DNA from: Aeromonas simiae
GTDB taxonomy: Bacteria; Pseudomonadota; Gammaproteobacteria; Enterobacterales; Aeromonadaceae
Reading direction: 5' to 3'
DNA length: 64,000 nucleotides
NCBI RefSeq assembly: GCF_000820125.1
Contig: NZ_CDBY01000030.1
Span: forward strand, 35,516 to 99,515
Of the stretch, positions 19,418 through 29,406 are shown one piece after another. Positions within the stretch are counted from its first letter, which is position 1; each line of letters starts with the position of its first letter. A program made the position numbers and the translations under genes. Below the pieces are notes generated by a model. That model saw only the letters and a program-made list of their open reading frames with translations, ran no database searches and was not told where the DNA came from.

Positions 19418-20413
19418 ATGTCTGATGTCAGTGCCAAGGTGCCCGTCATGTCCCGTTTTTGCCGCAGTGCCAGCCAGGTGCTGGAGATTGAGCAGCAGGC
19501 CATCGCCGGGTTACACCAGTACCTGAACGAGGCGTTCGATCGCGCCTGCGAGATGATCCTGCATTGCGGCGGCAAGATAGTCGTGACCGGAATGGGCAAG
19601 TCGGGGCACGTCGGCAGCAAGATTGCGGCCACCCTGGCCAGCACCGGAACGCCTGCCTTCTTCTTGCACCCGGGTGAGGCGAGTCATGGGGATCTTGGCA
19701 TGATCTCCGAGGGGGATCTCATCATCGCCATCTCTAACTCGGGCGAGAGCGACGAGATCCTGGCGCTGTTGCCGGTGCTCAAACGCCGCGGCATCCCCCT
19801 CATCAGCATGACCGGCAAGCCGGAGTCGACCATGGCACGCGAGGCCAACGTGCACCTGTGCATCCGGGTCGAGCGCGAGGCCTGTCCGCTCGGACTGGCG
19901 CCGACCTCCAGCACCACCGCCACCCTGGTAATGGGGGATGCCCTGGCCGTCGCCCTGCTCGAAGCGCGCGGCTTTACTGCCGATGACTTCGCGCTCTCCC
20001 ACCCCGGCGGCGCGTTGGGTAAGCGTCTGCTGCTGCGAGTCAGTGATATCATGCATGCTGGCGACGCGCTGCCTCTGGTCAGCCATGAGGCCAGCATCAG
20101 CGAGGCGCTGCTGGAAGTGAGTCGCAAGGGGCTCGGTATGACCGGGATCGTCGCGGCCGACGGGACTCTGGCCGGCATCTTCACCGACGGAGATTTGCGC
20201 CGCATTCTGGATCTGCAGGTGGATATCCATCACACCTCCATCAGCCAGGTCATGACGGCAAACGGCATTACCGTGGGGCCGGAGATGATGGCCGCCGAGG
20301 CGGTCAAACTGATGGAAACAAGAAAGATTAATGGCTTGCTGGTCGTTGATGCCCAGCGCCGCCCACTGGGTGCCTTCAACATGCATGACCTGCTGCGGGC
20401 GAGGGTGATCTGA
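19418..20413 (+). CDS. kdsD: D-arabinose 5-phosphate isomerase
   Basis: A 331-residue enzyme that makes arabinose 5-phosphate from ribulose 5-phosphate for Kdo synthesis. An N-terminal SIS domain holds VTGMGKSGHVG, HPGEASHGDLG and AISNSGESDE. Two CBS domains follow (about residues 210-330). ATG 19418 is chosen; the frame extends to a TTG at 19361, which would add non-conserved residues. yrbG, which lies in front of kdsD in E. coli, is not present. Stop overlaps kdsC start. Confidence 0.95.
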   Translation: MSDVSAKVPVMSRFCRSASQVLEIEQQAIAGLHQYLNEAFDRACEMILHCGGKIVVTGMGKSGHVGSKIAATLASTGTPAFFLHPGEASHGDLGMISEGDLIIAISNSGESDEILALLPVLKRRGIPLISMTGKPESTMAREANVHLCIRVEREACPLGLAPTSSTTATLVMGDALAVALLEARGFTADDFALSHPGGALGKRLLLRVSDIMHAGDALPLVSHEASISEALLEVSRKGLGMTGIVAADGTLAGIFTDGDLRRILDLQVDIHHTSISQVMTANGITVGPEMMAAEAVKLMETRKINGLLVVDAQRRPLGAFNMHDLLRARVI

Positions 20414-20967
20414 TGGCTGAGGTAATGACCCCTTATGGCAGTGTATCGGCCGAGCTGTTCGAACGGGCGGCTCGCATTCGGCTGCTGATCTGCGATGTGG
20501 ATGGCGTGCTCTCCAACGGCTTCATCTACATGGGCAACAACGGGGAAGAGTTCAAGACCTTCTGTACCCGTGATGGTGCTGGCATGAAGGCACTGATGCG
20601 CGCCGGCATCGAAATTGGCATCATCACCGGGCGCTCTTCGCGTATTGTGAGCGATCGGATGACCAGCCTGGGGGTTCGTCATCTGGTGCAGGGGGCAGAT
20701 GAGAAGCTGCCTCACTTCGAGCGGCTGCTGGGCGAGTTGGGGCTCTCGGCCGACGAGGCGGCCTATATCGGGGACGACACCATCGATCTACCGGTCATGC
20801 AGGCCTGCGGGCTTGGCATTGCCGTCGCCGATGCCCACCCGCTGGTGCGCAGTCAGGCCACCATGGTGACCCGTATCCAAGGAGGCTTTGGCGCTGTGCG
20901 TGAAGTCTGTGATCTTATCCTGCAGGCCAAGGGGCTGCTGGATGCTGGCCAGGAGACATCGACATGA
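20413..20967 (+). CDS. kdsC: 3-deoxy-D-manno-octulosonate 8-phosphate phosphatase
   Basis: A 184-residue HAD-family phosphatase that releases Kdo from Kdo-8-P. The catalytic motif DVDGVLSNG has nucleophile D28 and acid D30. The sugar-lid residues RDGAGMKAL and the metal-binding YIGDDTIDLPVM are present. Coupled to kdsD by a one-base overlap (TGATGG) and to lptC by ATGA. Confidence 0.95.
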   Translation: MAEVMTPYGSVSAELFERAARIRLLICDVDGVLSNGFIYMGNNGEEFKTFCTRDGAGMKALMRAGIEIGIITGRSSRIVSDRMTSLGVRHLVQGADEKLPHFERLLGELGLSADEAAYIGDDTIDLPVMQACGLGIAVADAHPLVRSQATMVTRIQGGFGAVREVCDLILQAKGLLDAGQETST

Positions 20968-21524
20968 ATCGCCAGACCCTGATGTTTGCCGTCCTGTTTA
21001 TTGTGGCATTAGCCTGTTGGCGGGTGCTCGACCGTAAACCCGATGAGCTGGCTGGTCCCAAGAAGGAGCATTTCCAACCCGATTTTGTCGTACACGATGT
21101 GGTGACACGTCAATATGACAAGCAGGGGCGGCTGACCGAGCGTTTGACTTCCCGTTACGCTGAGTATTTCCGGGCCATTGAGATGGCCAACTTGCAGCAA
21201 CCCGAGCTGACCCTTTACAACGAAAGCGGTGTTCCCGAGTGGCGAGTGAAAGCCAAGGAAGGGGTATGGAATGCCAATGACAGCGCCGTGCTGCGTAATG
21301 AAGTGCATGCCGATGGTCTGCTGCCGGACAGTTTTGTCAAAACCTTGGATACCGAATACATGGAGTTGGATCTGACCAACCAGGACGTGCGCAGCAACAA
21401 GCAGGTTCTGGTGGTTGGCCCCTCCTTCCAGACTCAGGGGGTCGGCCTGCGCGGCAACCTGAATACCCGTTACTTTGAATTACTGGAACAGAGTCATGCG
21501 ATCTATTTCAATGAAAAACGCTAA
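20964..21524 (+). CDS. lptC: LPS export protein LptC
   Basis: A 186-residue bitopic inner-membrane protein with one N-terminal helix (residues 5-22) and a periplasmic beta-jellyroll domain. It takes LPS from LptB2FG and passes it to LptA. The E/W/K-containing YNESGVPEWRVKAKEG strand and RSNKQVLVVGP are characteristic. It overlaps kdsC by four bases and lptA by 14. Confidence 0.93.
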   Translation: MNRQTLMFAVLFIVALACWRVLDRKPDELAGPKKEHFQPDFVVHDVVTRQYDKQGRLTERLTSRYAEYFRAIEMANLQQPELTLYNESGVPEWRVKAKEGVWNANDSAVLRNEVHADGLLPDSFVKTLDTEYMELDLTNQDVRSNKQVLVVGPSFQTQGVGLRGNLNTRYFELLEQSHAIYFNEKR

Positions 21525-22032
21525 CCTGGCCCTGGCTGCCCTGCTCTGCTGTGGCGCTTTGCAGGCCAAGCAGTCCGACTTCTCCGAGCCGGTCTATGTG
21601 GATGCGGTGACTCAGACCGCCGAGTTGCAGGATAACCGCCTCACCTTCAATCAGGATGTGACCATCAATCAGGGCACCATCAAGATCAAAGCCGATAAGG
21701 TGGTGGTGGTGCGCAGTGGTGAGAAAGGCTCTGAGGTGATGACCGCCTACGGCAAGCCCGCCACCTTCTTTCAGATCCTCGATAACGGTAAGCCGGTCAA
21801 CGCCCATGGCGACACCATCCGCTACGAGCTTAAGAAGCGCCTGGTGACCATCACAGGAAATGGCCAGCTCAAGCAGGAAGACAGCCAGATCAACGGTGAT
21901 GTGATACGGTACGACATCGTCAAACAGAAGATGGTGGCAGAGAGCAATCAGCATAATTCCAGGGTCAAGACGGTCTTCCTGCCGGATCAGGTGGAAAGCT
22001 TCGACAAGCCAACCGACGGCAAGAAGGAGTAA
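21511..22032 (+). CDS. lptA: LPS transport periplasmic protein LptA
   Basis: A 173-residue OstA-like periplasmic bridge protein. A signal peptide of about 19 residues ends at LQA, and the mature chain shows the jellyroll repeats (VYVDAVTQTAELQDN, FNQDVTINQGTIKIKAD). The ATG at 21511 gives the best signal peptide; in-frame alternatives at 21475 and 21496 lie deeper in lptC. The 14-base overlap with lptC implies coupling. Confidence 0.92.
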   Translation: MKNANLALAALLCCGALQAKQSDFSEPVYVDAVTQTAELQDNRLTFNQDVTINQGTIKIKADKVVVVRSGEKGSEVMTAYGKPATFFQILDNGKPVNAHGDTIRYELKKRLVTITGNGQLKQEDSQINGDVIRYDIVKQKMVAESNQHNSRVKTVFLPDQVESFDKPTDGKKE

Positions 22033-22038
22033 TCACAG

Positions 22039-22764
22039 ATGGCGGTATTGAAAGCAGTTGGCCTGCAAAAGAGCTACAAGGGGCGTCAGGTTGTCAGCGA
22101 AGTGAGCCTCGAAGTGGGAACCGGCCAGATCGTCGGGTTGCTTGGCCCGAACGGCGCCGGTAAGACCACCTCTTTTTACATGATAGTGGGGCTGGTACAG
22201 CGGGATGAAGGCTGCATCACCATTGATGAGCGCGACATCAGCACCCAACCCATGCACGAACGAGCACGTAACGGCATCGGTTATCTGCCGCAGGAAGCCT
22301 CCATCTTTCGCCGTCTGTCGGTGTTTGACAATCTGATGGGGGTGATGGAAACCCGTAAGGAGTTGACCCGTGCGCAGCGGGAGGAGAATGTTGAGCAACT
22401 GCTTGAGGAGTTCAACATCACCCATATCCGCGATAGCCTGGGTCAGAGCCTCTCCGGTGGTGAGCGTCGCCGGGTGGAGATCGCCCGTGCGCTGGCGGCC
22501 GATCCTCGTTTCATTCTGCTTGATGAGCCCTTTGCCGGCGTGGATCCGATTTCTGTGATTGATATCAAGAAGATCATCCAGCACCTCAAGGATCGCGGCT
22601 TGGGTGTCTTGATCACCGACCACAATGTCAGAGAGACTCTGGATGTGTGTGAGAAGGCCTATATCGTCAGTCACGGCAAGATGATAGCGGAGGGAACACC
22701 GGGTGAGATCCTGGCGGATGAGCAGGTCAAGCGGGTCTATCTGGGTGATCAATTCAGTCTATAG
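22039..22764 (+). CDS. lptB: LPS export ABC transporter ATPase
   Basis: A 241-residue ABC ATPase that powers LPS extraction with LptFG. Walker A GPNGAGKT at residues 36-43, signature LSGGERRR, Walker [13 protein letters not shown] and the H-loop ([10 protein letters not shown]) are all intact. It follows lptA by six bases. lptFG are not in the window, as usual. Confidence 0.97.
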   Translation: MAVLKAVGLQKSYKGRQVVSEVSLEVGTGQIVGLLGPNGAGKTTSFYMIVGLVQRDEGCITIDERDISTQPMHERARNGIGYLPQEASIFRRLSVFDNLMGVMETRKELTRAQREENVEQLLEEFNITHIRDSLGQSLSGGERRRVEIARALAADPRFILLDEPFAGVDPISVIDIKKIIQHLKDRGLGVLITDHNVRETLDVCEKAYIVSHGKMIAEGTPGEILADEQVKRVYLGDQFSL

Positions 22765-22817
22765 TAAGGGGGAAGCCCCGGGCCCGAGCGCTGAACAATA
22801 AGGATATTCCAACATAG

Positions 22818-24257
22818 ATGAAGCCGACACTGCAGTTGCGTCTGGGTCAGCAGTTGACCATGACGCCACAACTACAACAAGCAATTCGTCTGCTCCAGCT
22901 CTCCACCCTGGAACTTCAGCAGGAAATCCAGCAAGCCCTTGAGAGTAACCCCTTGCTGGAGCAGGAAGAAGTCGAACCTGATGTCACCTCCCTCGACAGT
23001 GCCTCTGATAACAGCCAGATGGACTCTTCAGAGGCCATGTCACAGGAACAAATGCCCGATGAGTTGCCGGTCGATACGACGTGGGATGAGATCTACTCGG
23101 CCGGAACGGCGCAGCTCGCCGCCCCCAGTTTCGATGGTGAAGATTCCGTCTACCAGGGAGAAACCACCGAAAGCTTGCAGGATTATCTGCTGTGGCAGAT
23201 GCGATTAACCCCGTTTTCTGATGTGGATGCCGCCATTGCGCTGGCAATTATCGACGCAGTGGATGAGTCCGGCTACCTGACCGTCTCCCTTGAGGATATT
23301 CATACGGCAGTCAGCTCGGATGAGTACGATGTGGAGATGGACGAGGTGGAAGCGGTGCTCAAGCGAGTACAGCGTTTTGACCCGGTTGGGGTGGCCGCCC
23401 GTTCTGTGCAAGAGTGCTTGTTGATCCAGCTGGGTCAGTTTGCCCCTGACCTGCCCTGGCTCAAAGAAGCCATCGAGGTGGTCACCCATCATATGGATCT
23501 GCTGGGTGCCAGGGACTACCGGACGCTGGCCCGCAAGACCCGCCTCAAGGAGAGCGATCTCAAGGAGGTGCTGGATCTGATCCAGCAGCTGGAGCCTCGC
23601 CCTGGTAACAGCGTGGTGCAGGGGGATTCCCAGTACGTGATCCCAGATGTGTCCGTAGTGAAGAAGGGGAGCAAATGGGTGGTCGAGCTTAATCCGGACA
23701 GCGCCCCGCGCATCCGGGTCAACGAGACCTATGCGGCCATGGCGCGAAGTGCCCGCAACAGCTCCGATACCCAGTTCATTCGCTCTCACCTGCAAGAAGC
23801 TCGCTGGTTTATCAAGAGCCTGGAGAGCCGCAACGATACTCTGCTCAAAGTGGCAAGTTGTATCGTGGAACAGCAACAAGGTTTTTTTGAGTACGGTGAA
23901 GAGGCGATGAAGCCCATGGTACTCAACGATATTGCCGAGGCGGTCGAGATGCATGAGTCGACCATCTCGCGGGTGACGACCCAAAAATATATGCATACCC
24001 CACGCGGTATTTTCGAGCTCAAGTATTTCTTCTCGAGCCACGTCAACACCGAAGGGGGAGGAGAGTGTTCATCGACCGCCATCAGGGCTTTGATCAAGAA
24101 GCTGGTGACGGCCGAAAACCCTGCTAAGCCGCTCAGTGACAGCAAGATCACCGATCTGTTAGCGGAGCAGGGGATCATGGTGGCAAGACGGACCATCGCC
24201 AAATATCGCGAGTCCCTCATGATCCCACCATCTAATCAGCGCAAGCGCCTGGTGTAG
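22818..24257 (+). CDS. rpoN: RNA polymerase sigma-54 factor
   Basis: A 479-residue sigma-54. Region I is glutamine/leucine-rich ([18 protein letters not shown]), region II is acidic (about 45-110), and the C-terminal RpoN box [12 protein letters not shown] binds the -24 element. It directs transcription of nitrogen, flagellar and other genes with enhancer-binding activators. It follows lptB by 53 bases and leads the hpf-ptsN-rapZ-npr group. Confidence 0.97.
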   Translation: MKPTLQLRLGQQLTMTPQLQQAIRLLQLSTLELQQEIQQALESNPLLEQEEVEPDVTSLDSASDNSQMDSSEAMSQEQMPDELPVDTTWDEIYSAGTAQLAAPSFDGEDSVYQGETTESLQDYLLWQMRLTPFSDVDAAIALAIIDAVDESGYLTVSLEDIHTAVSSDEYDVEMDEVEAVLKRVQRFDPVGVAARSVQECLLIQLGQFAPDLPWLKEAIEVVTHHMDLLGARDYRTLARKTRLKESDLKEVLDLIQQLEPRPGNSVVQGDSQYVIPDVSVVKKGSKWVVELNPDSAPRIRVNETYAAMARSARNSSDTQFIRSHLQEARWFIKSLESRNDTLLKVASCIVEQQQGFFEYGEEAMKPMVLNDIAEAVEMHESTISRVTTQKYMHTPRGIFELKYFFSSHVNTEGGGECSSTAIRALIKKLVTAENPAKPLSDSKITDLLAEQGIMVARRTIAKYRESLMIPPSNQRKRLV

Positions 24258-24278
24258 GCACAACATAAGGAAGACGTT

Positions 24279-24566
24279 ATGCAAATCAACCTGACTGGAC
24301 ACCATGTAGAGATCACTGAAGCATTGCGTGATTATGTCACCGGCAAGTTTGCCCGGCTGGAGCGCCATTTCGACCATATCAATAACGTCCATGTGGTTCT
24401 TAACGTTGAAAAACTCAAGCAGATTGCCGAAGCCAAGCTGCACGTCAACGGGGGCGAGGTTTTCGCTAATTCCGAACATGCCGATATGTATGCAGCCATC
24501 GATACCTTGATCGATAAGCTGGATCGGCAGATCATCAAACACAAAGACAAGCTACAGCAAAAATAA
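24279..24566 (+). CDS. hpf: Ribosome hibernation promoting factor (short form)
   Basis: A 95-residue HPF/YfiA-type protein (MQINLTGHHVEITEALRDYV) with the beta-alpha-beta fold that sits in the decoding channel of idle ribosomes. There is no C-terminal long-HPF domain, so it is the short gammaproteobacterial form that works with RMF. Located right behind rpoN as in most gammaproteobacteria. Confidence 0.95.
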   Translation: MQINLTGHHVEITEALRDYVTGKFARLERHFDHINNVHVVLNVEKLKQIAEAKLHVNGGEVFANSEHADMYAAIDTLIDKLDRQIIKHKDKLQQK

Positions 24567-24567
24567 C

Positions 24568-25014
24568 ATGCAACTGGAACACATATTGAGCAGGGACTGT
24601 ACCAAGAGTGCAGTCCCTTGTAGTAGTAAGAAGCGCGCTCTGGAACTCATCAGCGAGCTGGCCGCCGATCACCTCGGCACCTCCCGACAGGCTCTTTTTG
24701 AGTGCCTGCTGGCCCGTGAAAAGATGGGAAGTACCGGCATCGGTGCCGGTATCGCAATCCCGCACGGCCGTATTGATGACGAGTTCCCGCCGACCGCCGT
24801 GTTGATGACCTTCGCAGAGCCCATTCCCTTTGACTCGGTTGACAACCAGCCTGTCGATCTCCTGTTTGCCCTGCTGGTACCCGAGAGCGAGTGCAAGCAG
24901 CACCTGAAGACCCTTTCCTTGATGGCCTCCCGGCTTGGTGATAAGGCGATTTGCCGCCAGTTGCGCCAAGCGGGCAGTGATGAAGAACTCTACCAGATCA
25001 TGATTTCGGCCTGA
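24568..25014 (+). CDS. ptsN: Nitrogen PTS enzyme IIA (EIIANtr)
   Basis: A 148-residue PTS EIIA domain. The phosphorylated histidine is H66 in GIAIPHGRID. In E. coli it receives phosphate from NPr and regulates potassium transport and other targets; no sugar is moved. It starts one base after the hpf stop codon. Confidence 0.95.
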   Translation: MQLEHILSRDCTKSAVPCSSKKRALELISELAADHLGTSRQALFECLLAREKMGSTGIGAGIAIPHGRIDDEFPPTAVLMTFAEPIPFDSVDNQPVDLLFALLVPESECKQHLKTLSLMASRLGDKAICRQLRQAGSDEELYQIMISA

Positions 25015-25061
25015 TCCCTGGTTGGTCGCCGTTTCACCACCTGCATTCTGAGGAGGAAAGT

Positions 25062-25928
25062 ATGCAACTCATCGTCGTCAGTGGGCGTTCCGGCTCTGGC
25101 AAGACCGTGGCTCTGCGGGTGCTGGAGGATCTTGGCTACTACTGTGTCGACAACTTGCCCGTCAATCTGTTGCCACAGTTGATAGTGGCAGTGCAGGGGC
25201 AATACGACCGGCTCGCCGTCAGTATCGATGTGCGCAATTTGCCTGCTACCACAGACAAGCTGGAGAACCTGTTGCAACAGGTGCGTGGCGATGGGCGGGT
25301 AGAGTACATCAGCTTCTTCTTTGATGCCGAAAACACCACTTTGCTCAAGCGCTATGGCGAGAGTCGCCGTCTGCACCCCCTGTCGCGTGATCACCTCTCA
25401 CTGGATGAAGCGATCCGCAAGGAGACCCACCTGCTGGCTCCGCTCTCCTCGACCGCAGATCTGCGCATTGATACGACCAGCCTCAGCATTCACGACTTGA
25501 GCGAGCTCATCAAGACCCGGGTGCTCGGCAAGAAAGAGAATGAGCTAGTACTGGTGTTCGAGTCGTTTGGTTTCAAATACGGGATCCCGAAGGATGCTGA
25601 CTTCGTCTTTGATGCCCGTTTTTTGCCGAACCCGCACTGGATCCCCGAGCTCAAGCCTTACACGGGCAAGGATGAGCCGGTTGCCCGTTACCTCGCCAGC
25701 CAACCCGACGTGATGCAGTTCACCTTGCAGATCGAGAACATGCTGGCGACCTGGCTCCCTCATCTGGAGCGTAATAATCGCAGCTATCTGACGGTCGGGA
25801 TCGGTTGTACCGGCGGTCAGCATCGTTCGGTGTTCATCGCCGAGCAGCTAGCCTCCTCTTTCCGTGCTCTGGGCAAGAATGTGCAGATCCGCCACCGCAC
25901 CCTCGACAAGAGCAAGGAGGGGGCATGA
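25062..25928 (+). CDS. rapZ: RNase adapter protein RapZ
   Basis: A 288-residue protein with an N-terminal Walker A (GRSGSGKT, residues 8-15) and a conserved C-terminal domain ([16 protein letters not shown]) that binds GlcN-6-P. In E. coli it delivers the sRNA GlmZ to RNase E and so sets GlmS levels. SD AGGAGG is strong. Its stop codon overlaps the npr start. Confidence 0.95.
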   Translation: MQLIVVSGRSGSGKTVALRVLEDLGYYCVDNLPVNLLPQLIVAVQGQYDRLAVSIDVRNLPATTDKLENLLQQVRGDGRVEYISFFFDAENTTLLKRYGESRRLHPLSRDHLSLDEAIRKETHLLAPLSSTADLRIDTTSLSIHDLSELIKTRVLGKKENELVLVFESFGFKYGIPKDADFVFDARFLPNPHWIPELKPYTGKDEPVARYLASQPDVMQFTLQIENMLATWLPHLERNNRSYLTVGIGCTGGQHRSVFIAEQLASSFRALGKNVQIRHRTLDKSKEGA

Positions 25929-26197
25929 CGCTGCACGCCTCGGTCGAGGTCAGAAACAAGCTGGGAATGCATGCCAGGCCTGCGATCATGCTCTTTGAGC
26001 TGGTGCAGAAGTTTGACGCCCAGGTGCTGCTGCGCAATGAGGCCGGTGTCGAGGCGGAAGCTAACAGCATCATCGCCATGTTGATGCTGGAGTCGGCGCA
26101 GGGGGGCAATATCGAGGTGCTGGTTGAAGGCCCGGAGGCGGAGCCGGCGTTGGAGGCGGTCATCGCACTGTTTGCCAGCGGATTTGATGAAGAGTAA
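25925..26197 (+). CDS. npr: Nitrogen PTS phosphocarrier NPr (HPr-like)
   Basis: A 90-residue HPr-family protein. The active histidine is H16 in KLGMHARPA. It passes phosphate from EINtr (PtsP, not in the window) to PtsN. The ATG at 25925 overlaps the rapZ stop; the longer frame upstream lies inside rapZ and is not conserved. Last gene of the rpoN operon. Confidence 0.94.
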   Translation: MTLHASVEVRNKLGMHARPAIMLFELVQKFDAQVLLRNEAGVEAEANSIIAMLMLESAQGGNIEVLVEGPEAEPALEAVIALFASGFDEE

Positions 26198-26218
26198 GAC
26201 TCGCTCCGAGGTGACAAC

Positions 26219-26250
26219 GTCAGGCCGGCATTATGCCGGCCTGACTTTTT
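26219..26250 (+). terminator. Terminator of the rpoN-npr operon
   Basis: A 12-bp perfect stem, 26219-26230 with 26234-26245 (GTCAGGCCGGCA / TGCCGGCCTGAC), loop TTA, followed by five T. Confidence 0.93.
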
Positions 26251-26254
26251 GGTT

Positions 26255-27340
26255 TCACTTCTGGGGGTAGCGCAGGTCTTCTTCTATGACGACGGGCAGA
26301 TCCAGGCTCTTGCCGTCACGGACTATGGTGAAGGTCAGTTTGCTGCCGGGGCGGGTTTCGACAATCCGATCCATGGCATTGCGGATCCCCTTGATCGCCT
26401 CGCCGTTGATCTTGAGCAGCACATCCCCACGCAGCATCCCGGCCTTGGTGGCCGGGCCATTGGGGTCTAGGTTTTCGACCACCAGACCACTCAGGTCACC
26501 GAGATTCATCATGCGGGCAATGATGGGGTTGATCTCGATACTGGATATGCCGAGGTAACCACGGATGACCCGACCGTGGGTGATCAGCTCGTCCATGATG
26601 CGCTTGGCCAGTTTATAGGGAATGGCGAAGCTGATGCCGTAGCTCTCCTGATTGCCGTTGATGTGGTAGGCGGCGGTGTTGATGCCGACCAGATCGCCAC
26701 GGGCATTGACCAGCGCCCCCCCCGAGTTGCCCTCATTGATGGCGGCGTCGGTTTGCAGCAGATCTTGGCGCCCGTTGCTCTCCGGCCCCATGCTGGATAG
26801 GCCGATCCGCCCCGTCGCACTGATGATACCCTGAGTGATGGTCTGCCCCACGTTGTAGGGGTTGCCGATGGCGAGCACGATATCGCCCACCTCGGGTTGA
26901 TTCTCCGGATTTTGTGGGATCACAGGCAGGCTGTCTGCCTCGATGTAGAGGACGGCCAGGTCGGTCAGCTTGTCAGTACCGACCAGCTCGGCGGTGAAGA
27001 TACGCCCATCCTGCAAGGCGACGATGATCTGGTCGGCCTCGGCAATCACGTGGTAGTTAGTGAGGATGTGGCCCCGCTCGCTCATGATGACGCCGGAGCC
27101 TAGCCCCTGAGGGGTCAGCTCTGACTGGTTATTGCGCGAGGTGAAGCTGCGGGTATAGATATTGACGACGGCAGGGCCGGCGCGATGCGCAGCATAGGAG
27201 AAACTCATGTCCCGAGTTGAGCTGATAGACATGGGGGCGCCGCCACGCAGAGCGGGAAAAAACAGCAGCAGGATGGCTGCCATGGCTAGGCCAAAGCCAA
27301 TAGCCTTACTCAAGTAACTGAGAGTAGGGGGGATTTTCAT
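26255..27340 (-). CDS. degS: Site-1 protease DegS
   Basis: A 361-residue inner-membrane-anchored serine protease that senses misfolded outer-membrane proteins and cuts RseA to release sigma-E. One N-terminal hydrophobic helix (residues about 12-30) is not a cleaved signal. The catalytic triad is H97, D127 and S206 (GNSGGAL), followed by one PDZ domain (about 255-345). ATG 27340 follows a weak SD. It lies behind degQ in the same direction, with a terminator between them. Confidence 0.95.
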   Translation of the reverse strand: MKIPPTLSYLSKAIGFGLAMAAILLLFFPALRGGAPMSISSTRDMSFSYAAHRAGPAVVNIYTRSFTSRNNQSELTPQGLGSGVIMSERGHILTNYHVIAEADQIIVALQDGRIFTAELVGTDKLTDLAVLYIEADSLPVIPQNPENQPEVGDIVLAIGNPYNVGQTITQGIISATGRIGLSSMGPESNGRQDLLQTDAAINEGNSGGALVNARGDLVGINTAAYHINGNQESYGISFAIPYKLAKRIMDELITHGRVIRGYLGISSIEINPIIARMMNLGDLSGLVVENLDPNGPATKAGMLRGDVLLKINGEAIKGIRNAMDRIVETRPGSKLTFTIVRDGKSLDLPVVIEEDLRYPQK

Positions 27341-27396
27341 CTGCGTCTCATCCGAACCGTCGCCGGCTGAGGATAGCATTATCTATGCTTAAAAAT

Positions 27397-27421
27397 AAGC
27401 CGCGGGTATCTCCCGCGGCTT
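27397..27421 (-). terminator. Terminator of degQ
   Basis: AAGCCGCGGG (27397-27406) and CCCGCGGCTT (27412-27421), loop of five. On the minus strand the stem is followed by TATTTTT, so degS probably has its own promoter or depends on read-through. Confidence 0.85.
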
Positions 27422-27440
27422 GATTTCAACAGCATACCGA

Positions 27441-28814
27441 TCAGCGGATGACCAGATAGAGAGAGGCATCGCCGCGCTGGATGTTGAGTGCCAGCACATC
27501 GCTCTTCGGTTTGAGTACCTTACCGAGTTCGCTCAGGTTGTTCACTCGTACCCGGTTGACACCGATAATGATGTCTCCCTTCTGCAAGCCGGATGCGGCA
27601 GCGGCGGAGCGCGGATTGATATCGCTCACCTCGACACCGGTGACCGGTTCGCTGACGTTGCTCAGTTTGGCGCCATCCAGTGCCGGGTGCAGCACATCGG
27701 CACGTACGTCGCTGTCATCAGCCTGTTTCAGGGTGACGGCGGCAACTTGCTCCTTGCCATCGCGGATCAAGCCGAGTTTGACCTGTTTGCCGGCCCCCAT
27801 GGTGGCGATCTTGGCGCGCAATTCACCGAACGAGCGGATCTCCTTACCATCGATGCTGACGATGATGTCACCGGCCTTAATCCCGGCTTTCTCGGCGGCA
27901 GAGCCCGGCATCACCTGATTGACGAAGGCACCGTACTGTTTGTCATAGCCGAAGGTCTTGGCGATATCGGAGGTCAGTTCGGTCCCCTGGATCCCCAGTT
28001 GGCCACGGCGGACTTCGCCGAATTTGACGATCTGATCGGTCAGGTCGCGCACCATGTTGGAGGGGATAGCGAAGCCGATGCCGATGTTGCCACCATTTGG
28101 CCCCAGAATGGCGGTGTTGATGCCGATCAGCTCCCCCTTGAGGTTGATGAGGGCACCACCCGAGTTGCCGGAGTTGATGGCGGCATCGGTCTGGATAAAG
28201 TTCTCGAAGTTCTCGATATTCAGGCCGCTGCGCCCGAGCGCCGAGACGATACCCGAGGTCACTGTCTGGCCAAGACCAAACGGGTTGCCGATAGCGAGGG
28301 CGTAGTCACCGACCCGCAGCTTGTCGGAGTCGGCCATCTGGATCTGTACCAAGTTGTCGGCCTTGATCTGCAGCAGGGCGATATCGGACTGCTTGTCCTC
28401 ACCAATCTTCTTGGCGGTGAACTCGCGCCCGTCCTTCAGGCTGACTTTGATCTCGTCGGCTTCGTGCACCACGTGGGCGTTGGTGATCACATAGCCCTTC
28501 TTGGTGTCGATGATGACGCCGGAGCCGAGGGCCTGGAAGGGTTGCTCCTGTACCTGTTCGCTCGGCATGTCGGGGCCGAAGAAGAAGCGGAAGGGCTCGG
28601 GCAGGCGTTGGCGGGTGATCTTCTTGCCGGAAACGGAGATGTTGACCACCGCCGGGGTGACCTGCTCGATCATCGGCGCCAAGCTGGGCATTTCACTGCT
28701 GGCGCTGTCACTTCCGCCAAACAGAGAAGGCAGGGCGGCTTGAGCGGGGGCAGCGGAGAGGGCCATTCCAACGCTTAAGGCCACCACGCTGAGCAAAGAG
28801 AGAGATTTACGCAT
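27441..28814 (-). CDS. degQ: Periplasmic serine endoprotease/chaperone DegQ (Do family)
   Basis: A 457-residue HtrA protein with a Sec signal peptide (MRKSLSLLSVVALSVGMALS, cut after AQA) and a triad H114, D144, S218. Two PDZ domains follow. It degrades or refolds unfolded periplasmic proteins. The position upstream of degS and downstream of zapG matches degQ rather than degP of E. coli, but no second Do-family gene is seen here, so the protein may cover both roles. The frame is open to a TTG at 28856; ATG 28814 gives the signal peptide. Confidence 0.92.
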   Translation of the reverse strand: MRKSLSLLSVVALSVGMALSAAPAQAALPSLFGGSDSASSEMPSLAPMIEQVTPAVVNISVSGKKITRQRLPEPFRFFFGPDMPSEQVQEQPFQALGSGVIIDTKKGYVITNAHVVHEADEIKVSLKDGREFTAKKIGEDKQSDIALLQIKADNLVQIQMADSDKLRVGDYALAIGNPFGLGQTVTSGIVSALGRSGLNIENFENFIQTDAAINSGNSGGALINLKGELIGINTAILGPNGGNIGIGFAIPSNMVRDLTDQIVKFGEVRRGQLGIQGTELTSDIAKTFGYDKQYGAFVNQVMPGSAAEKAGIKAGDIIVSIDGKEIRSFGELRAKIATMGAGKQVKLGLIRDGKEQVAAVTLKQADDSDVRADVLHPALDGAKLSNVSEPVTGVEVSDINPRSAAAASGLQKGDIIIGVNRVRVNNLSELGKVLKPKSDVLALNIQRGDASLYLVIR

Positions 28815-28888
28815 AAAGAGACTGCTCCCGTTAGGAAAAACAATGCTGTACGACAATGTCAGACCACGGCCGAGGGCAATTAGTTCAT

Positions 28889-29269
28889 TTACCCCTGGCC
28901 GGATTGCTTGAGAAGGCCAGATGAACCGGCGTAGTCGCGCGGAGGGAAGTCAGGTTCCTTGACCGGGTCGGCGCCAGCCTCTTCGGGCAGAGCCTTGAAC
29001 GGATTCTCGCTATCCTTGGCCAGCGACTTGCTTTGCTCGGCCATGTGACGGTACAGGGTTTGGTACTGCTCGGCCATCTGTTCCATCAAGGCGGCGCTGT
29101 CGGCAAAGTGAGTGCTGATCTGACCCTGATACTGCTCCAGTTCTTGGCGGGCCTTCTTCAGATCCTGCTCCAAACGACCGGCATCGCGACTCTTCACGCT
29201 GAGGCGTCCCAGTACGATACCCAGAACCAGGGCTACAACGGCCAAACCAATAGCACTTATCAGACTCAT
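28889..29269 (-). CDS. zapG: Cell-envelope/division protein ZapG (YhcB, DUF1043)
   Basis: A 126-residue protein with one N-terminal membrane helix (residues 4-21), a coiled coil at about 30-90 and a disordered C-terminal tail. YhcB is a bitopic inner-membrane protein that links cell division with envelope growth in E. coli. Start ATG 29269 follows AAGGAGCG. It is divergent from zapE across 137 bases and precedes degQ. Confidence 0.9.
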   Translation of the reverse strand: MSLISAIGLAVVALVLGIVLGRLSVKSRDAGRLEQDLKKARQELEQYQGQISTHFADSAALMEQMAEQYQTLYRHMAEQSKSLAKDSENPFKALPEEAGADPVKEPDFPPRDYAGSSGLLKQSGQG

Positions 29270-29406
29270 AGACGCTCCTTTTTACGACCAATTCAAACGG
29301 GAGACCACGGCTTTGGGACCATACTCCCTCTCGGGCACTATACCGTGCCACTCGGGGGCGTGGTACCATTTTGTCCCGGATTCAGGGACTTGGAAGCAGA
29401 TAGGAA